From Dyadobacter sp. SG02 (GTDB lineage: Bacteria; Bacteroidota; Bacteroidia; Cytophagales; Spirosomataceae), in the NCBI RefSeq assembly GCF_900109045.1, contig NZ_FNYL01000005.1:531340-595339 (forward strand): a DNA stretch of 64,000 bases, in the 5' to 3' direction. Under the pieces are notes generated by a model. That model searched no databases. It saw nothing but the letters and a program-made list of their open reading frames with translations, and was not told the origin of the DNA. Shown here one piece after another: positions 44,133 through 52,730 of the stretch. Within the stretch, counting starts at the first letter, position 1; each line of letters starts with the position of its first letter. A program made the position numbers and the translations under genes.

Positions 44133-46538
44133 ATGAAAACACCCCTACTCACCCTGGCCATTCTGGCCCTCACCATGAATTTCCTTTCCGCGCAGCACGT
44201 CCGTATTTCCGGCCTGCTGATGGATTCCACCGCGGCTAAGCCCGTCGAATTTGCGACCGTGGCATTGCTCAAAGAAGGGAAGATCAGCGAAGGCGTCACG
44301 GCCGACGCCAAAGGCCGGTTCACTTTCGCGAAAGTAGCGCCGGGCGTTTACATCGTCCAGGCTTCGCTGATGGGCTACACGACCAAAACCTTCGGGCCTG
44401 TGCATGCGGAGAAAGAAGACGTTGAAATAGGCGTCATCAAACTCTCACCGGCGGCGCAGAACCTGAAAGAAGTGACTGTCAGCGAGCAAAAGGCATTGTT
44501 CGAGGAGCGTTCCGACCGCATGGTTTACAATGCGGAAAAGGACATTAGCATCAAGGGCGGCGATGCCACGGATGTTTTGAAAAAAATACCTTCCATTGCC
44601 GTCGATATCGAAGGCAATGTGCAGCTGCGCGGGAGCGGCAATATCAAAGTACTTATCAACAACAAGCCCTCCAACGTCGTGGCCCGGAGTGTGTCGGAAG
44701 CATTAAAGCAGATTCCCGCCGATATCATCAAGCAGGTGGAGGTAATCACTTCTCCTTCCGCCAAATACGATGCGGAAGGCACTGCTGGCATTATCAATAT
44801 CATTACCAAAAAGAATACCCTGAAAGGTACCAACGGCTCTGTCAGTCCCAACTTCGGCCAATGGAACAACTGGCCGAACGCGAGCATCAGCCACCGCAAC
44901 AAGGGCCTGACCCTCTCCGCGAACGGCGGGTTCAGCAACTGGAAAAACAAGCGTTATATGACGCAGTTGCGCACGTTCACCAACGGTGACTCGGTTACCA
45001 ACCAGGACCAGATGCAATGGGTGCGCGGCCGGGGCAAGAATTTCTATGGCTCCTTCAATGCCGACTGGGATATCGACTCCCTCAATCGCGTCGGAACGGG
45101 GATCAATTATTATAACGGGATCAATACCAACTGGTTCGACATTACTTTCGACGAAAGCAGCGAGGGCGTTTCGAGCCAGTATTTTCAACGCGATATGCGC
45201 CGGACCTACGACTGGCAGGGCGCCACGATCAACTTCGACTACACGCGCCTGTTCAAAAAGCCCAAAAGGGAACTCACCCTGCTCACGATGTATTCCTTCG
45301 AAGGCGAGGACAGCGATTACGACTCCGACCTGCGGAACCGCGCCAATGCCGTGTACTACCGCGAGAAGAGCTATAACATCAGTAACAACAAGGAAGGGAC
45401 GATCCAGCTGGATTTCACCAACCCGCTCGACAGCATCAGCACCCTCGAAACGGGTACCAAAACCATTTTTCGCAAGATCCTGAGCGATTACCGCATATCC
45501 AGCGCCATCGACGGCTCCGGCGATTTCCACGACATACCGGAGCAAGCCAACATATTCGACTACGCACAGCAGGTAACCGCCGCCTATCTCGTGTACAACC
45601 GCACACCTAAAAACAAATGGGGCATCAACCTCGGCGCGCGTTACGAGCACACGTTCATACAGGCGAACTTCCTGAATGGTACCGCCTCTTTTTCAAACAA
45701 TTACGGCAACCTTATCCCGAGCGTGAGCCTTTCTCGGAGCCTTAAAAAGAGCCAGCAGGTACGCGTGAGCTACACGCAGCGCATCCAGCGGCCGCAATTC
45801 TTTTACCTCAACCCGTATGTCAACCAGGCCGATTCGAAGAACCAGTACGGCGGAAACCCGTACCTGAAACCCGAGCTAACGCATTCGGTGGAGGCAAATT
45901 ACAGCGTGTCGATCAAGCAGACGAGCATTAATGCGTCGTTTTTCCTCCGCCAGACCAACAATGCCATCGAGAGTATCAGCAATGTGGACAGTACCGGCGT
46001 ACTGAAACAGATTTTCCAGAACGTGGCCGAAAACTCCGCTTACGGCGTGAACCTGAGCGCCAATACGAAGCTCATGAAACAATGGTCTGTCAACGGCTCG
46101 CTCAATGTTTTCTATAATGTACTCGAAAGCGCCGAGCTCAAAACCCGCAATGCCGACTGGATGTACCGCATCAACCTGAATTCGACGATCGATTTCGGCA
46201 AAGGCATCAAAGCGCAGCTGTTCGGGTTTTACAACTCCCCGCGCGTGAACCTGCAAGGCAGTTACGGCGGCTTCGGGTTCTATAATATTGTAATACAAAA
46301 AGAAGTGCTGAAAAAGAAAGGAACGATCGGCTTCGGCTTTGATAACCCTTTCAACCGTACAATCAAATGGCGCAACGATTTCGTCGGCCCGAATTTCGTT
46401 CAATCGCAGGATGTTGCCATGTACCGCCGCGGCTGGCGCCTCAACCTGAAATACGAATTCGGACAGGTTTCGGGTAGTCAGCGTCAGAAAAAACGGATCA
46501 GCAATGATGACAAAAAGTCTGGTGAAGGAAATAATTAA
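44133..46538 (+). CDS. Outer-membrane beta-barrel family protein (TonB-receptor-like)
   Basis: 801 residues. Signal MKTPLLTLAILALTMNFLSA, CarboxypepD_reg-like domain (HVRISGLLMDSTAAKPVEFATVALLKEGKISEGVTADAKGRFTF, about 22-100), plug-like domain (VTVSEQKALFEERSDRMVYNAEKDISIKGGDATDVLKKIPSIAVDIEGNVQLRGSGNIKVLINNKP) with the NPSAKYDAEGT-like ITSPSAKYDAEGTAGIINIITK motif, then a barrel to RGWRLNLKYEFGQ and a basic tail. Same group as the 15.5 and 30.4 kb proteins. The substrate and partner are unknown. A terminator and the ArsR operon follow. Confidence 0.91.
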   Translation: MKTPLLTLAILALTMNFLSAQHVRISGLLMDSTAAKPVEFATVALLKEGKISEGVTADAKGRFTFAKVAPGVYIVQASLMGYTTKTFGPVHAEKEDVEIGVIKLSPAAQNLKEVTVSEQKALFEERSDRMVYNAEKDISIKGGDATDVLKKIPSIAVDIEGNVQLRGSGNIKVLINNKPSNVVARSVSEALKQIPADIIKQVEVITSPSAKYDAEGTAGIINIITKKNTLKGTNGSVSPNFGQWNNWPNASISHRNKGLTLSANGGFSNWKNKRYMTQLRTFTNGDSVTNQDQMQWVRGRGKNFYGSFNADWDIDSLNRVGTGINYYNGINTNWFDITFDESSEGVSSQYFQRDMRRTYDWQGATINFDYTRLFKKPKRELTLLTMYSFEGEDSDYDSDLRNRANAVYYREKSYNISNNKEGTIQLDFTNPLDSISTLETGTKTIFRKILSDYRISSAIDGSGDFHDIPEQANIFDYAQQVTAAYLVYNRTPKNKWGINLGARYEHTFIQANFLNGTASFSNNYGNLIPSVSLSRSLKKSQQVRVSYTQRIQRPQFFYLNPYVNQADSKNQYGGNPYLKPELTHSVEANYSVSIKQTSINASFFLRQTNNAIESISNVDSTGVLKQIFQNVAENSAYGVNLSANTKLMKQWSVNGSLNVFYNVLESAELKTRNADWMYRINLNSTIDFGKGIKAQLFGFYNSPRVNLQGSYGGFGFYNIVIQKEVLKKKGTIGFGFDNPFNRTIKWRNDFVGPNFVQSQDVAMYRRGWRLNLKYEFGQVSGSQRQKKRISNDDKKSGEGNN

Positions 46539-46579
46539 GGTTCAACAGCATTACTAAATCGGACGGAATGGGGTAAGGG

Positions 46580-46613
46580 CCCGGGTTTTTCGAAAAAACC
46601 CGGGTATTTTTTT
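46580..46613 (+). terminator. Terminator of the barrel gene
   Basis: CCCGGGTTTTT and AAAAAACCCGGG form a strong stem, followed by a run of seven Ts. Confidence 0.9.
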
Positions 46614-46658
46614 GGAAACCGTTTGGTTTCATTTATATTTGGAAACCAAACGGTTTCC
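46614..46658. promoter_or_regulatory. Paired palindromic operator for the ArsR operon
   Basis: GGAAACC-GTTT-GGTTTC (46614-46630) and GGAAACCAAACGGTTTCC (46641-46658) are two palindromes sharing the half-site GGAAACC, 30-74 bp upstream of the ArsR start. Their position suits autorepression. Confidence 0.7.
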
Positions 46659-46687
46659 ATTTTGATTTTAAAAGCCGTTGAAACTTT

Positions 46688-47020
46688 ATGAACCAGGTAC
46701 GAAGAGACGTTTTTCAGGCCATTTCAGACCCTACCCGGCGGGAGATCATCGGGCTGCTTTCCCGGCGGACGCTCAATCTCAACAATGTGGCCGATCATTT
46801 CACGATCAGCAGGCCCGCCGTCGCAAAACACATCCGGATATTGACCGAATGCGGGTTGGTAACTGTGCAAACCCGCGGGCGTGAAACCTTCTGCCAGGCC
46901 GATCTGAAAGGCCTCAAAGAAGTCTCCGACTGGGCGAATACCTATCAGAAATTCTGGACTGATAAGCTCGACGCGCTCGAACGCTTTTTGGATGAAGACC
47001 TTCCCGATGAAAATGCATAA
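46688..47020 (+). CDS. ArsR-family transcriptional regulator
   Basis: 110 residues. The winged helix reads VFQAISDPTRREIIGLLSRRTLNLNNVADHFTISRPAVAKHIRILTECGLVTVQTRGRETFCQADLKGLKEVSDW, the ArsR/SmtB pattern. No metal-binding cysteine pair is present. The group that lies next to AHSA1 genes usually has none. The C-terminal helix (YQKFWTDKLDALERFLDE) is standard for these regulators. It heads an operon with two SRPBCC genes and is preceded by paired palindromes that probably act as its operator. Confidence 0.94.
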   Translation: MNQVRRDVFQAISDPTRREIIGLLSRRTLNLNNVADHFTISRPAVAKHIRILTECGLVTVQTRGRETFCQADLKGLKEVSDWANTYQKFWTDKLDALERFLDEDLPDENA

Positions 47021-47047
47021 ACGAACAGCTTTCAAACTGAACAAATT

Positions 47048-47581
47048 ATGACGCAAATCACGCAACATGGTCAGCTCGGCAAAGATGAATACGGCTACCG
47101 CATTGTTTTCGAACGAATGCTCAGACATCCCGTCGCGAAGGTGTGGGACGCATTGATCAACCCCGAAAAACTGGCCGTATGGTTCATGAAAACAGAACTG
47201 GACCCTGTGCCGGGAGGCCGGATGATCATGCATTTCGGCGATACCGACGACACGCTTTCCTATGGACGCATCGTGCGGATCGAGCCAGAAAAGTACCTCG
47301 AATATTTTTGGGAGAATGAGGACGGACCGGATGAGCTGGCCGTGTGGGAGCTTTTTGAGCAGGATGGCCCGCAAACGCTTCTCCGGTTTACGTATAGCCG
47401 AATTTCAGAAACGTACACGGCAAGCGTATCGGCCGGCTGGCATCGGATGCTCGATTTGCTGGCAGATATTTTGGATGAAAAAGTAGAGCCAACTGTCCAG
47501 CTGCACGATGGCCGGCAATCGGAAGAAGGCAAGGAACTTGAAAAGCAATACAAAGCTGCATTTGATGCACTCCCTCAATAA
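47048..47581 (+). CDS. SRPBCC / AHSA1-family protein
   Basis: 177 residues with an AHSA1-like START fold: EYGYRIVFERMLRHPVAKVWDALINPEKLAVWFMKTELDPVPGGRMIMHFGDTDDTLSYGRIVRIEPEKYLEYFWEN, then DGPQTLLRFTYSRISETYTASVSAGWHRMLDLLADILD. It starts 27 bp after the ArsR stop. The extra C-terminal tail (after about residue 150) is longer than in the minimal domain. ArsR-AHSA1 pairs are widespread; ligands are unknown in most cases. Confidence 0.92.
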   Translation: MTQITQHGQLGKDEYGYRIVFERMLRHPVAKVWDALINPEKLAVWFMKTELDPVPGGRMIMHFGDTDDTLSYGRIVRIEPEKYLEYFWENEDGPDELAVWELFEQDGPQTLLRFTYSRISETYTASVSAGWHRMLDLLADILDEKVEPTVQLHDGRQSEEGKELEKQYKAAFDALPQ

Positions 47582-47609
47582 ATCGCTAAACTTTTAACCC
47601 ATCACAACC

Positions 47610-48041
47610 ATGGCTTTTGAACCTTTTGTTTTAGAAAAAGTACTGAATGCCCCGCCGGCGCGGGTGTGGAGAGCCCTTACCGATGCAGGGCAAATGCAGA
47701 AATGGTATTTCGACATTCCCGAATTCAAAGCCGAACCCGGCTTCGAGTTCGAGTTCACGGCGGGGAGCGAGGACAGGCAATACCGCCACCTGTGCAAAGT
47801 GACGGAAGCCGAACCCAACCGCAAACTCGCTTACTCCTGGCGCTACGCCGATTATGAAGGCGACTCGGAGGTGAGTTTCGAACTCATTCCGGAAGGTGAA
47901 AAGACGCGCCTGCGCCTCACGCACAAGGGCCTGCACACCTTCCCGAAAGACCACGCCGATTTCAAACCGGAAAGCTTCTCCGCAGGCTGGAACCACATTA
48001 TCGGCAAGAGCCTGGCAGAATTTGTGGAATCAGTTGACTAA
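47610..48041 (+). CDS. SRPBCC domain-containing protein
   Basis: 143 residues: FEPFVLEKVLNAPPARVWRALTDAGQMQKWYFDIPEFKAEPGFEFEFTAGSEDRQYRHLCKVTEAEPNRKLAYSWRYADYEGDSEVSFELIPEGEKTRLRLTHKGLHTFP, ending with FSAGWNHIIGKSLAEFVESVD. It is a second START-like domain after the ArsR gene, 28 bp behind the first SRPBCC gene, and the pair probably arose by old duplication. Its last 12 bases overlap the end of the convergent GDPD gene. Confidence 0.92.
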   Translation: MAFEPFVLEKVLNAPPARVWRALTDAGQMQKWYFDIPEFKAEPGFEFEFTAGSEDRQYRHLCKVTEAEPNRKLAYSWRYADYEGDSEVSFELIPEGEKTRLRLTHKGLHTFPKDHADFKPESFSAGWNHIIGKSLAEFVESVD

Positions 48042-48884
48042 CCACCGATCGAATTCCGAATCGATCTGGTAGTAAACGACGCCCCATTTTTTGAGGTTTT
48101 CAATATCCCTTTTGGCTCCTTCCATAAACGGAATATCACGGAAGTAATGGTATTTGTTTATGGAAGGAACTACCATCACATGGTTGGCTTGCGCCCATTT
48201 TACATCCTCTTCTTTGATCTCGTTGCCGTGGCTGAACAGAAAATAGCGCTCCGGTTTAAATTCGTACCGGGATTTCAGTTGTTTCAATGCATTAATCGAA
48301 TAGCCGGTCTTAGATTTCCCATCGAAATAGCTTCGTATTTCGTTTGAACCGATCACCATCGCATTGTCCAGCAGGCTGTATTTCGTTAAGAGGTCCTCAA
48401 TTTTCTTGAAATTAACAGTGTCATTACCCGTGATTTTGGTATCCAGCATCACTTGCAAACGCCCCTTGCAATATTTAAGCGCATCTTCCAGCAATACGGG
48501 GCTGCTGCCGTCCCGGTCGCTTTTGAGGCCGCGGATTTCATCCCAGGTCAGGTCTTTGGCCGCCTTATTCACGTGGTAATAGTTGTTCAGCGTAGCGTCG
48601 TGCAGGATGATCAGCTGTCCGTCCCTGGTTAAACGGATATCTATTTCCGCCATGTAATAACCACGCTTATAAGCAGCTTCCAGCCCGGCCATGCTGTTTT
48701 CGGTGTAGGTACTGTCGATCACACCACCCCTGTGACCGATAATTTTTGCTTTTACAGGTGCCCCGAAAGGTTCTTCATTCGAAATACCAAAGCATTTTCC
48801 TGCGAATAAAACGATTGAAAACAAACAGACGAATCCTAACCTCCGCCCGCGAAAGGTTACACTATTAATGGATAAGCTTAACAT
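48030..48884 (-). CDS. Exported glycerophosphodiester phosphodiesterase family protein
   Basis: 284 residues with a signal anchor or signal peptide (GFVCLFSIVLFAGKCFG). The GDPD barrel shows IIGHRGG with catalytic His/Arg, ENSMAGLEAAYKRGYYMAEIDIRLTRDGQLIILHD with the metal-ligand Glu/Asp and second His, and LEDALKYCKGRLQVMLDTK. Later strands are shorter than in GlpQ, as in many Bacteroidota homologues annotated as glycerophosphodiester phosphodiesterase family. It would hydrolyse glycerophosphodiesters from phospholipid breakdown in the periplasm. It is transcribed against the SRPBCC gene and overlaps its end. Confidence 0.92.
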   Translation of the reverse strand: MLSLSINSVTFRGRRLGFVCLFSIVLFAGKCFGISNEEPFGAPVKAKIIGHRGGVIDSTYTENSMAGLEAAYKRGYYMAEIDIRLTRDGQLIILHDATLNNYYHVNKAAKDLTWDEIRGLKSDRDGSSPVLLEDALKYCKGRLQVMLDTKITGNDTVNFKKIEDLLTKYSLLDNAMVIGSNEIRSYFDGKSKTGYSINALKQLKSRYEFKPERYFLFSHGNEIKEEDVKWAQANHVMVVPSINKYHYFRDIPFMEGAKRDIENLKKWGVVYYQIDSEFDRWLVN

Positions 48885-48969
48885 AATCTGACTTTATCTG
48901 AAATATAAATATCCGATAAAGGTACTTCCATGAAAATGGCGGCTCATGCCGCCTTCCATTATGATTTTG

Positions 48970-50022
48970 TTATGATTTCGGGATAATCCGCTCCGCCTTC
49001 AACTGGTCGAAAATCCGGTAGAACATCTGCTCGGTATCGGCGTATTCGTGAAAACCCAGCCGTCTGGCTTTGGAACCGTCGGCGAGAAAATCGTAATCCC
49101 ACGAGAAGACAAAATCCCCGAACGGCCACGCGGACAATGCTTCATACCCGTATCGCAACCCGTGCCTTTCGCGGAGCGCCTCCCATACGGGCGCCTTGTC
49201 GCGCATTACCTCCGCGAGCGGGAGCTGCACAGGCGGGGCAGTTTCCAATCCGAAGTAAGCGCCCAGCTTAGGCCAGAGCTCTTCCCAACGAAACAAATCG
49301 CCATTGTTGATATTGAATGCCTGATTAGCCGCTTCCGGCGTGGTGGCCGCCCACACGGTCGCTTTCGCGAGCAGGTCGGCGTCGGTCAGTTCGATCAGGG
49401 GATGGTAGGCGCCGGGTTTGCCCGGGAATCGAAAAGGAATGCCCAGCTCCTTGCAGATCGAAGCGTAAACCGCGATCAGCGACACCAGGTTCAGCGGGTT
49501 ACCGGGTGCAAAACCACCCACCACCGACGGCCTGATCGCCGACCAGCTCCACGGCTTGCCCTCCTGCGCCGCGGCAATGTAGCGTTGCTGTTCTGTCATA
49601 AACTCGGGCAGCATAATGGGCGGATCGTCCTCCCGTGCAGGCGTGCGGAAAGGGCCCAAATGCGCGCCGTAGACTTTGTAACCTTGCATAAAGCTGATGT
49701 GTTCGAGCTTCGGCGATACCTTTTCGATCGTTTCCACGACATTCCGTAACATCGTCATGTTCGGCGCGACCAATTCCGCCCAGGTCGGTTTATCCTGGTA
49801 GGCTGTGTAAAAAACGTGGGTTACCGTACCCAACGTCGCAAACTGGGTTGCGACATCTGCCGCGTCGAGCAAATCGACCACGACGGTTTCGACATTGCCC
49901 GGCAACGGCTTCCGCGATGTTCCGATTACCCTCCATTCCGGCAGCGATTGCAAATAAGCCGTCAGGTTCTTGCCGATTACCCCGCTCGCTCCTACGACCA
50001 ATGCTGTTTTTGTATATTCCAT
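48970..50022 (-). CDS. SDR family oxidoreductase, progesterone 5-beta-reductase (PRISE)-like
   Basis: 350 residues. The Rossmann start is ALVVGASGVIGKNLTAYL with the G-x-x-G-x-x-G loop, SRKP suggests NADPH binding, and HISFMQGYKVYGAHLGPF supplies the atypical catalytic Tyr/Lys pattern of the PRISE group, which reduces activated alkenes such as enones. Later regions (WSWSAIRPSVVGGFAPGNPLNLV, FNINNGDLFRWEELWPKLGAYFG) also match that group. It starts 2 bp after the ABM gene stop, so it belongs to the mdaB-ABM-SDR redox operon. A bacterial enone or quinone detoxification role is inferred from its neighbours. Confidence 0.88.
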   Translation of the reverse strand: MEYTKTALVVGASGVIGKNLTAYLQSLPEWRVIGTSRKPLPGNVETVVVDLLDAADVATQFATLGTVTHVFYTAYQDKPTWAELVAPNMTMLRNVVETIEKVSPKLEHISFMQGYKVYGAHLGPFRTPAREDDPPIMLPEFMTEQQRYIAAAQEGKPWSWSAIRPSVVGGFAPGNPLNLVSLIAVYASICKELGIPFRFPGKPGAYHPLIELTDADLLAKATVWAATTPEAANQAFNINNGDLFRWEELWPKLGAYFGLETAPPVQLPLAEVMRDKAPVWEALRERHGLRYGYEALSAWPFGDFVFSWDYDFLADGSKARRLGFHEYADTEQMFYRIFDQLKAERIIPKS

Positions 50023-50024
50023 GG

Positions 50025-50318
50025 TCAGGCGCGGTCAAGAGGTTGTGTGAGATAGACATCCGGATTGGTTTCCAGTTTTTCCAGCAATGCCCGGAATGCA
50101 TGAATATAAGGTTGCTCGTTATGCGCATCCAACCCCTCGCGACTTGCCCATATTTCCTGAAAGACGAATATATTCGGATCGCTATCATCCTGATAAAGAT
50201 CGTATTGCAGGCAGGCCGACTCTTTTCTGGATTCGGTTACCATGTTCAGCAGCGTCCCGCGAACCTCGTCGCGGTGCGCTGTTTTACTTTTAATGACGGC
50301 AGTGAGATAGACAGGCAT
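50025..50318 (-). CDS. Antibiotic biosynthesis monooxygenase (ABM) / YgiN-like quinol monooxygenase
   Basis: 97 residues, the size of one ferredoxin-like ABM domain: MPVYLTAVIKSKTAHRDEVRGTLLNMVTESRKESACLQYDLYQDDSDPNIFVFQEIWASREGLDAHNEQPYIHAF. Such cofactor-free monooxygenases act on quinols or polycyclic substrates; in Escherichia coli YgiN and MdaB form a quinone redox pair. Here the gene follows mdaB by 2 bp, which supports a joint quinone cycle. Start ATG at 50316-50318. Confidence 0.92.
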   Translation of the reverse strand: MPVYLTAVIKSKTAHRDEVRGTLLNMVTESRKESACLQYDLYQDDSDPNIFVFQEIWASREGLDAHNEQPYIHAFRALLEKLETNPDVYLTQPLDRA

Positions 50319-50320
50319 GA

Positions 50321-50944
50321 TTAAGCAGCGGTTTCGATTTCCAGATTGTTAAACACTCCGGCCAAATGCGACAGGTACAGATCTTTGTATTCCCCGATAC
50401 GCTCCGGCGTAGCATTCTTTTCGAGGTCGTGGAAATGCATGCTTTGCAGCGGCTCCATGCCCGTAAATGCATTCATACGGTGGAAACCGAACATCACCCC
50501 TTCGTCCACCGAATGCTCGCGGAAGAACTCTCCGGGCAATGTGAATGCGGTATCGGGCGCATTCCAGGTGGTCGTAAGCATGTATTTGCGGCCGTGCAGC
50601 ATCCCGCCCGTGCCGTAGTTGATCGCAGGATTGTCGGTTTTGCGACCGTCGCTGCGGTAAATACCTTTGCGATGGCCGGCGGTGAAAACGATATCGATGT
50701 ATTCTTTCAATTTATAAGGCATTGAAAACCACCATACCGGCGTGTGGTACACCACCACATCGGCCCATACGAATTTCTTCACTTCCTCATCCGGGTCGTA
50801 GGGCTGGTTAATGTCCGTTACTTGTAGCTCGAAGCCGTTTTCTTCCGTAAAATACGATTGGTCCAATCCCGTCAGCGTGTGGTTGAATTTCCCTCCGGAA
50901 TGCGCGAAATGCTGACCGCCGTTAATGACAAATATCTTTTTCAT
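50321..50944 (-). CDS. mdaB: MdaB-like NADPH:quinone reductase
   Basis: 207 residues of flavodoxin-like fold (FMN_red/NQO type): MKKIFVINGGQHFAHSGGKFNHTL for phosphate binding of the flavin, VWADVVVYHTPVWWFSMPYKLKEYIDIVFTAGHRKGIY and the GRKYMLTTTWNAP strand, with FGFHRMNAFTGMEPLQSMHFHDLEKN at the end. All match modulator of drug activity B, which reduces quinones by two electrons and lowers redox cycling. It is the first gene of an operon with ABM and SDR genes and divergent from a LysR regulator, the typical arrangement for quinone or thiol-stress control. FAD binding and function are assigned by family. Confidence 0.94.
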   Translation of the reverse strand: MKKIFVINGGQHFAHSGGKFNHTLTGLDQSYFTEENGFELQVTDINQPYDPDEEVKKFVWADVVVYHTPVWWFSMPYKLKEYIDIVFTAGHRKGIYRSDGRKTDNPAINYGTGGMLHGRKYMLTTTWNAPDTAFTLPGEFFREHSVDEGVMFGFHRMNAFTGMEPLQSMHFHDLEKNATPERIGEYKDLYLSHLAGVFNNLEIETAA

Positions 50945-51011
50945 AGTCCTGTTTGATTTTGATGATACAAATTTCCGGCGATCAAATGCATTATCAAAAT
51001 AACTTAAATTG

Positions 51012-51019
51012 TATATTTG
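51012..51019 (+). promoter_or_regulatory. Candidate -7 box of the LysR gene
   Basis: TATATTTG, a perfect TAnnTTTG match, lies 24 bp before the LysR start in the 98-bp divergent spacer with mdaB. A -33 TTG was not clear. Confidence 0.4.
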
Positions 51020-51042
51020 TATTATAAAAATTATAGATAGAT

Positions 51043-51963
51043 ATGGTACTCAATCTGGAATGGCTCCGTACTTTCAAGGCGATCTATGAAACGGGGACGC
51101 TCTCGGCGGCGGCCCAGGAGCTTTTTATATCCCAACCGGGCGTGAGCCTGCATTTGAATTCACTGGAAGCCTACACCGGGCACAAACTGTTCGACCGGTC
51201 ACCGCGGAAAATGGTGCCTACCGAGAAGGGAAAGGTATTGTACAACTTCGTGCTCGACCCGCTCCGCAAACTGGAAGCGGTGGAGCAGCATTTTCATAAA
51301 AGCTCCAAGTCCGAGCGGCCGACGATCAGCGTCGGGATGTGTTTTGAAACTTTCCAGTACACGCTGGAAGAGCATATTGCTTCGCTGCCGTTCAATCTCA
51401 TCATCAAATTCGGGGAATACCCGCAAATGCAGCAGGACCTCGACAATGGCCTGCTCGACCTGATCGTAACGCCGCAGAACGGCCAGCAGCAGAATTTGCA
51501 GTACAAACCATTTTCAAAAGAAAGGATCGTACTCGTCGCCGGCGGCCAGACGGACATCGAACCGCTCATCGATTTTCTCGCGCAACCCAACAAAACGGAA
51601 GCGGCCAACTGGCTCAAACAGCAGATCTGGTACAGTACCGCCGCCGATATGGAGCATTTGAAGAACTTCTGGCTCAAAAACTTCGAACAGCACCCCGATT
51701 TCCGCCCCAATTACATCGTACCGAACATTTGCTCCATCATCCGCTGCCTCAGCGACGGCGAAGGCTTCTCGATCGTCCCGCATTTCCTCTGCGTGGAAGC
51801 GATAGAAGCCGGACAAATCCAGCTCGTTTGGGAGGGCAACACGCCGCTCGAAAACACCTTATATTTTGGTACGCGCAAAAAAACGATCTATCAAAAGGAA
51901 ATCGAGCAGTTGCAAGAGCTTTTTGTGGCGAAATGGAGAGCGCCGGAGGCGGTAGGGGCGTGA
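51043..51963 (+). CDS. LysR-family transcriptional regulator
   Basis: 306 residues. The N-terminal winged HTH is LEWLRTFKAIYETGTLSAAAQELFISQPGVSLHLNSLEAYTGHKLFDRSPRKMVPTEKGKVLY. The effector domain begins PTISVGMCFETFQYTLEEHI and has the two-lobed substrate-binding pattern (LLDLIVTP, ...CSIIRCLSDGEGFSIVPHFL). It is transcribed divergently from mdaB across a 98-bp gap, so it most likely controls the mdaB-ABM-SDR operon in response to quinones or electrophiles. A 13-bp perfect palindrome follows the stop by 5 bp. Confidence 0.94.
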   Translation: MVLNLEWLRTFKAIYETGTLSAAAQELFISQPGVSLHLNSLEAYTGHKLFDRSPRKMVPTEKGKVLYNFVLDPLRKLEAVEQHFHKSSKSERPTISVGMCFETFQYTLEEHIASLPFNLIIKFGEYPQMQQDLDNGLLDLIVTPQNGQQQNLQYKPFSKERIVLVAGGQTDIEPLIDFLAQPNKTEAANWLKQQIWYSTAADMEHLKNFWLKNFEQHPDFRPNYIVPNICSIIRCLSDGEGFSIVPHFLCVEAIEAGQIQLVWEGNTPLENTLYFGTRKKTIYQKEIEQLQELFVAKWRAPEAVGA

Positions 51964-51968
51964 TGGGT

Positions 51969-51999
51969 GACCGCCGACCATGGTTTATGGTCGGCGGTC
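51969..51999. terminator. Palindrome between convergent LysR and ohr genes
   Basis: GACCGCCGACCAT and ATGGTCGGCGGTC are perfect 13-bp arms with the loop GGTTT. There is no T tract. The same words occur, scrambled, at 53957-53985 and 63421-63448, so this may be a repeat unit acting as a bidirectional terminator. Confidence 0.6.
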
Positions 52000-52018
52000 G
52001 GCGGTCATCGGCCGAAAC

Positions 52019-52471
52019 CTAGATCCTCACATTAATAGCTACATTGATATTCCCCCTCGTCGCTTTGGAGTAAGGACAGGTCTGGTGCGCTGCTTCGATC
52101 AGGACGCGGGCAGTTTCCTCGTCCAGGCCGGGCAGGCTCACGTTCAGGCGGGCTTGCAGGAAGTATTCGGCCTTGGTAACGCCCAGATCCACCTCGGCAT
52201 CCACCGCCGTGCCTTCCGGCAATGTAATTTTATTCTTCGCCGCGGCAATGCCGATCGCACCGATAAAACATGCAGACCAGCCGGCTGCAAAAAGTTGTTC
52301 AGGGTTGGTGCCCGTACCATTCGAGCCTGGCGAGGACAATTTAATATCCAGATTACCGTCCGAGCTGCGGGAAGCCCCGTCGCGGCCGCCAGAGGTGTGG
52401 GTTTTTCCTGTGTATAATACTTTATCGATGGTGGTAGTACCTGCTACTTTGGTGATTTCGATCGTTTCCAT
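52019..52471 (-). CDS. ohr: Organic hydroperoxide resistance protein (Ohr, OsmC family)
   Basis: 150 residues. The two redox cysteines of the Ohr family are Cys68 in QLFAAGWSACFIGAI and Cys132 in AHQTCPYSKATRGN. KTHTSGGRDGASRSSDGNLDIKLSSPGSNGTGTNPE is the Ohr N-terminal signature with the conserved Arg. The enzyme reduces organic hydroperoxides using lipoyl-type thiols. No OhrR repressor is adjacent. It lies close to the LysR-mdaB redox cluster, which fits an oxidative-stress theme. Confidence 0.96.
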   Translation of the reverse strand: METIEITKVAGTTTIDKVLYTGKTHTSGGRDGASRSSDGNLDIKLSSPGSNGTGTNPEQLFAAGWSACFIGAIGIAAAKNKITLPEGTAVDAEVDLGVTKAEYFLQARLNVSLPGLDEETARVLIEAAHQTCPYSKATRGNINVAINVRI

Positions 52472-52730
52472 GATTTTGATTGAATTGAATTGAATTTTGT
52501 GAACTTCAAATAGTGGCTAATCTTCTCAAAAACCGGCGTCTCCGCTGCGATTTCTGATACAAATAGAGTACAATTCCAGCGGCCACGGCGGCACAAAATG
52601 GCCGGAATGGACATATTCAGCGGTGAGATGGACAGTTGGCGTGGTGGGTTGGAACGGGCGAGGGAGGAAGGGCTGCGAAGGGAAGAAGAGTGATGCCAAT
52701 ATGCCGGTATGCCGGTGGCCGGTATGCTGT

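Noticed and set aside
44703..45650. 315-residue open frame on the minus strand
   Set aside because: It lies opposite the TonB-receptor-like gene at 44133-46538 and has no recognisable domain; high-GC coding DNA gives such shadow frames.
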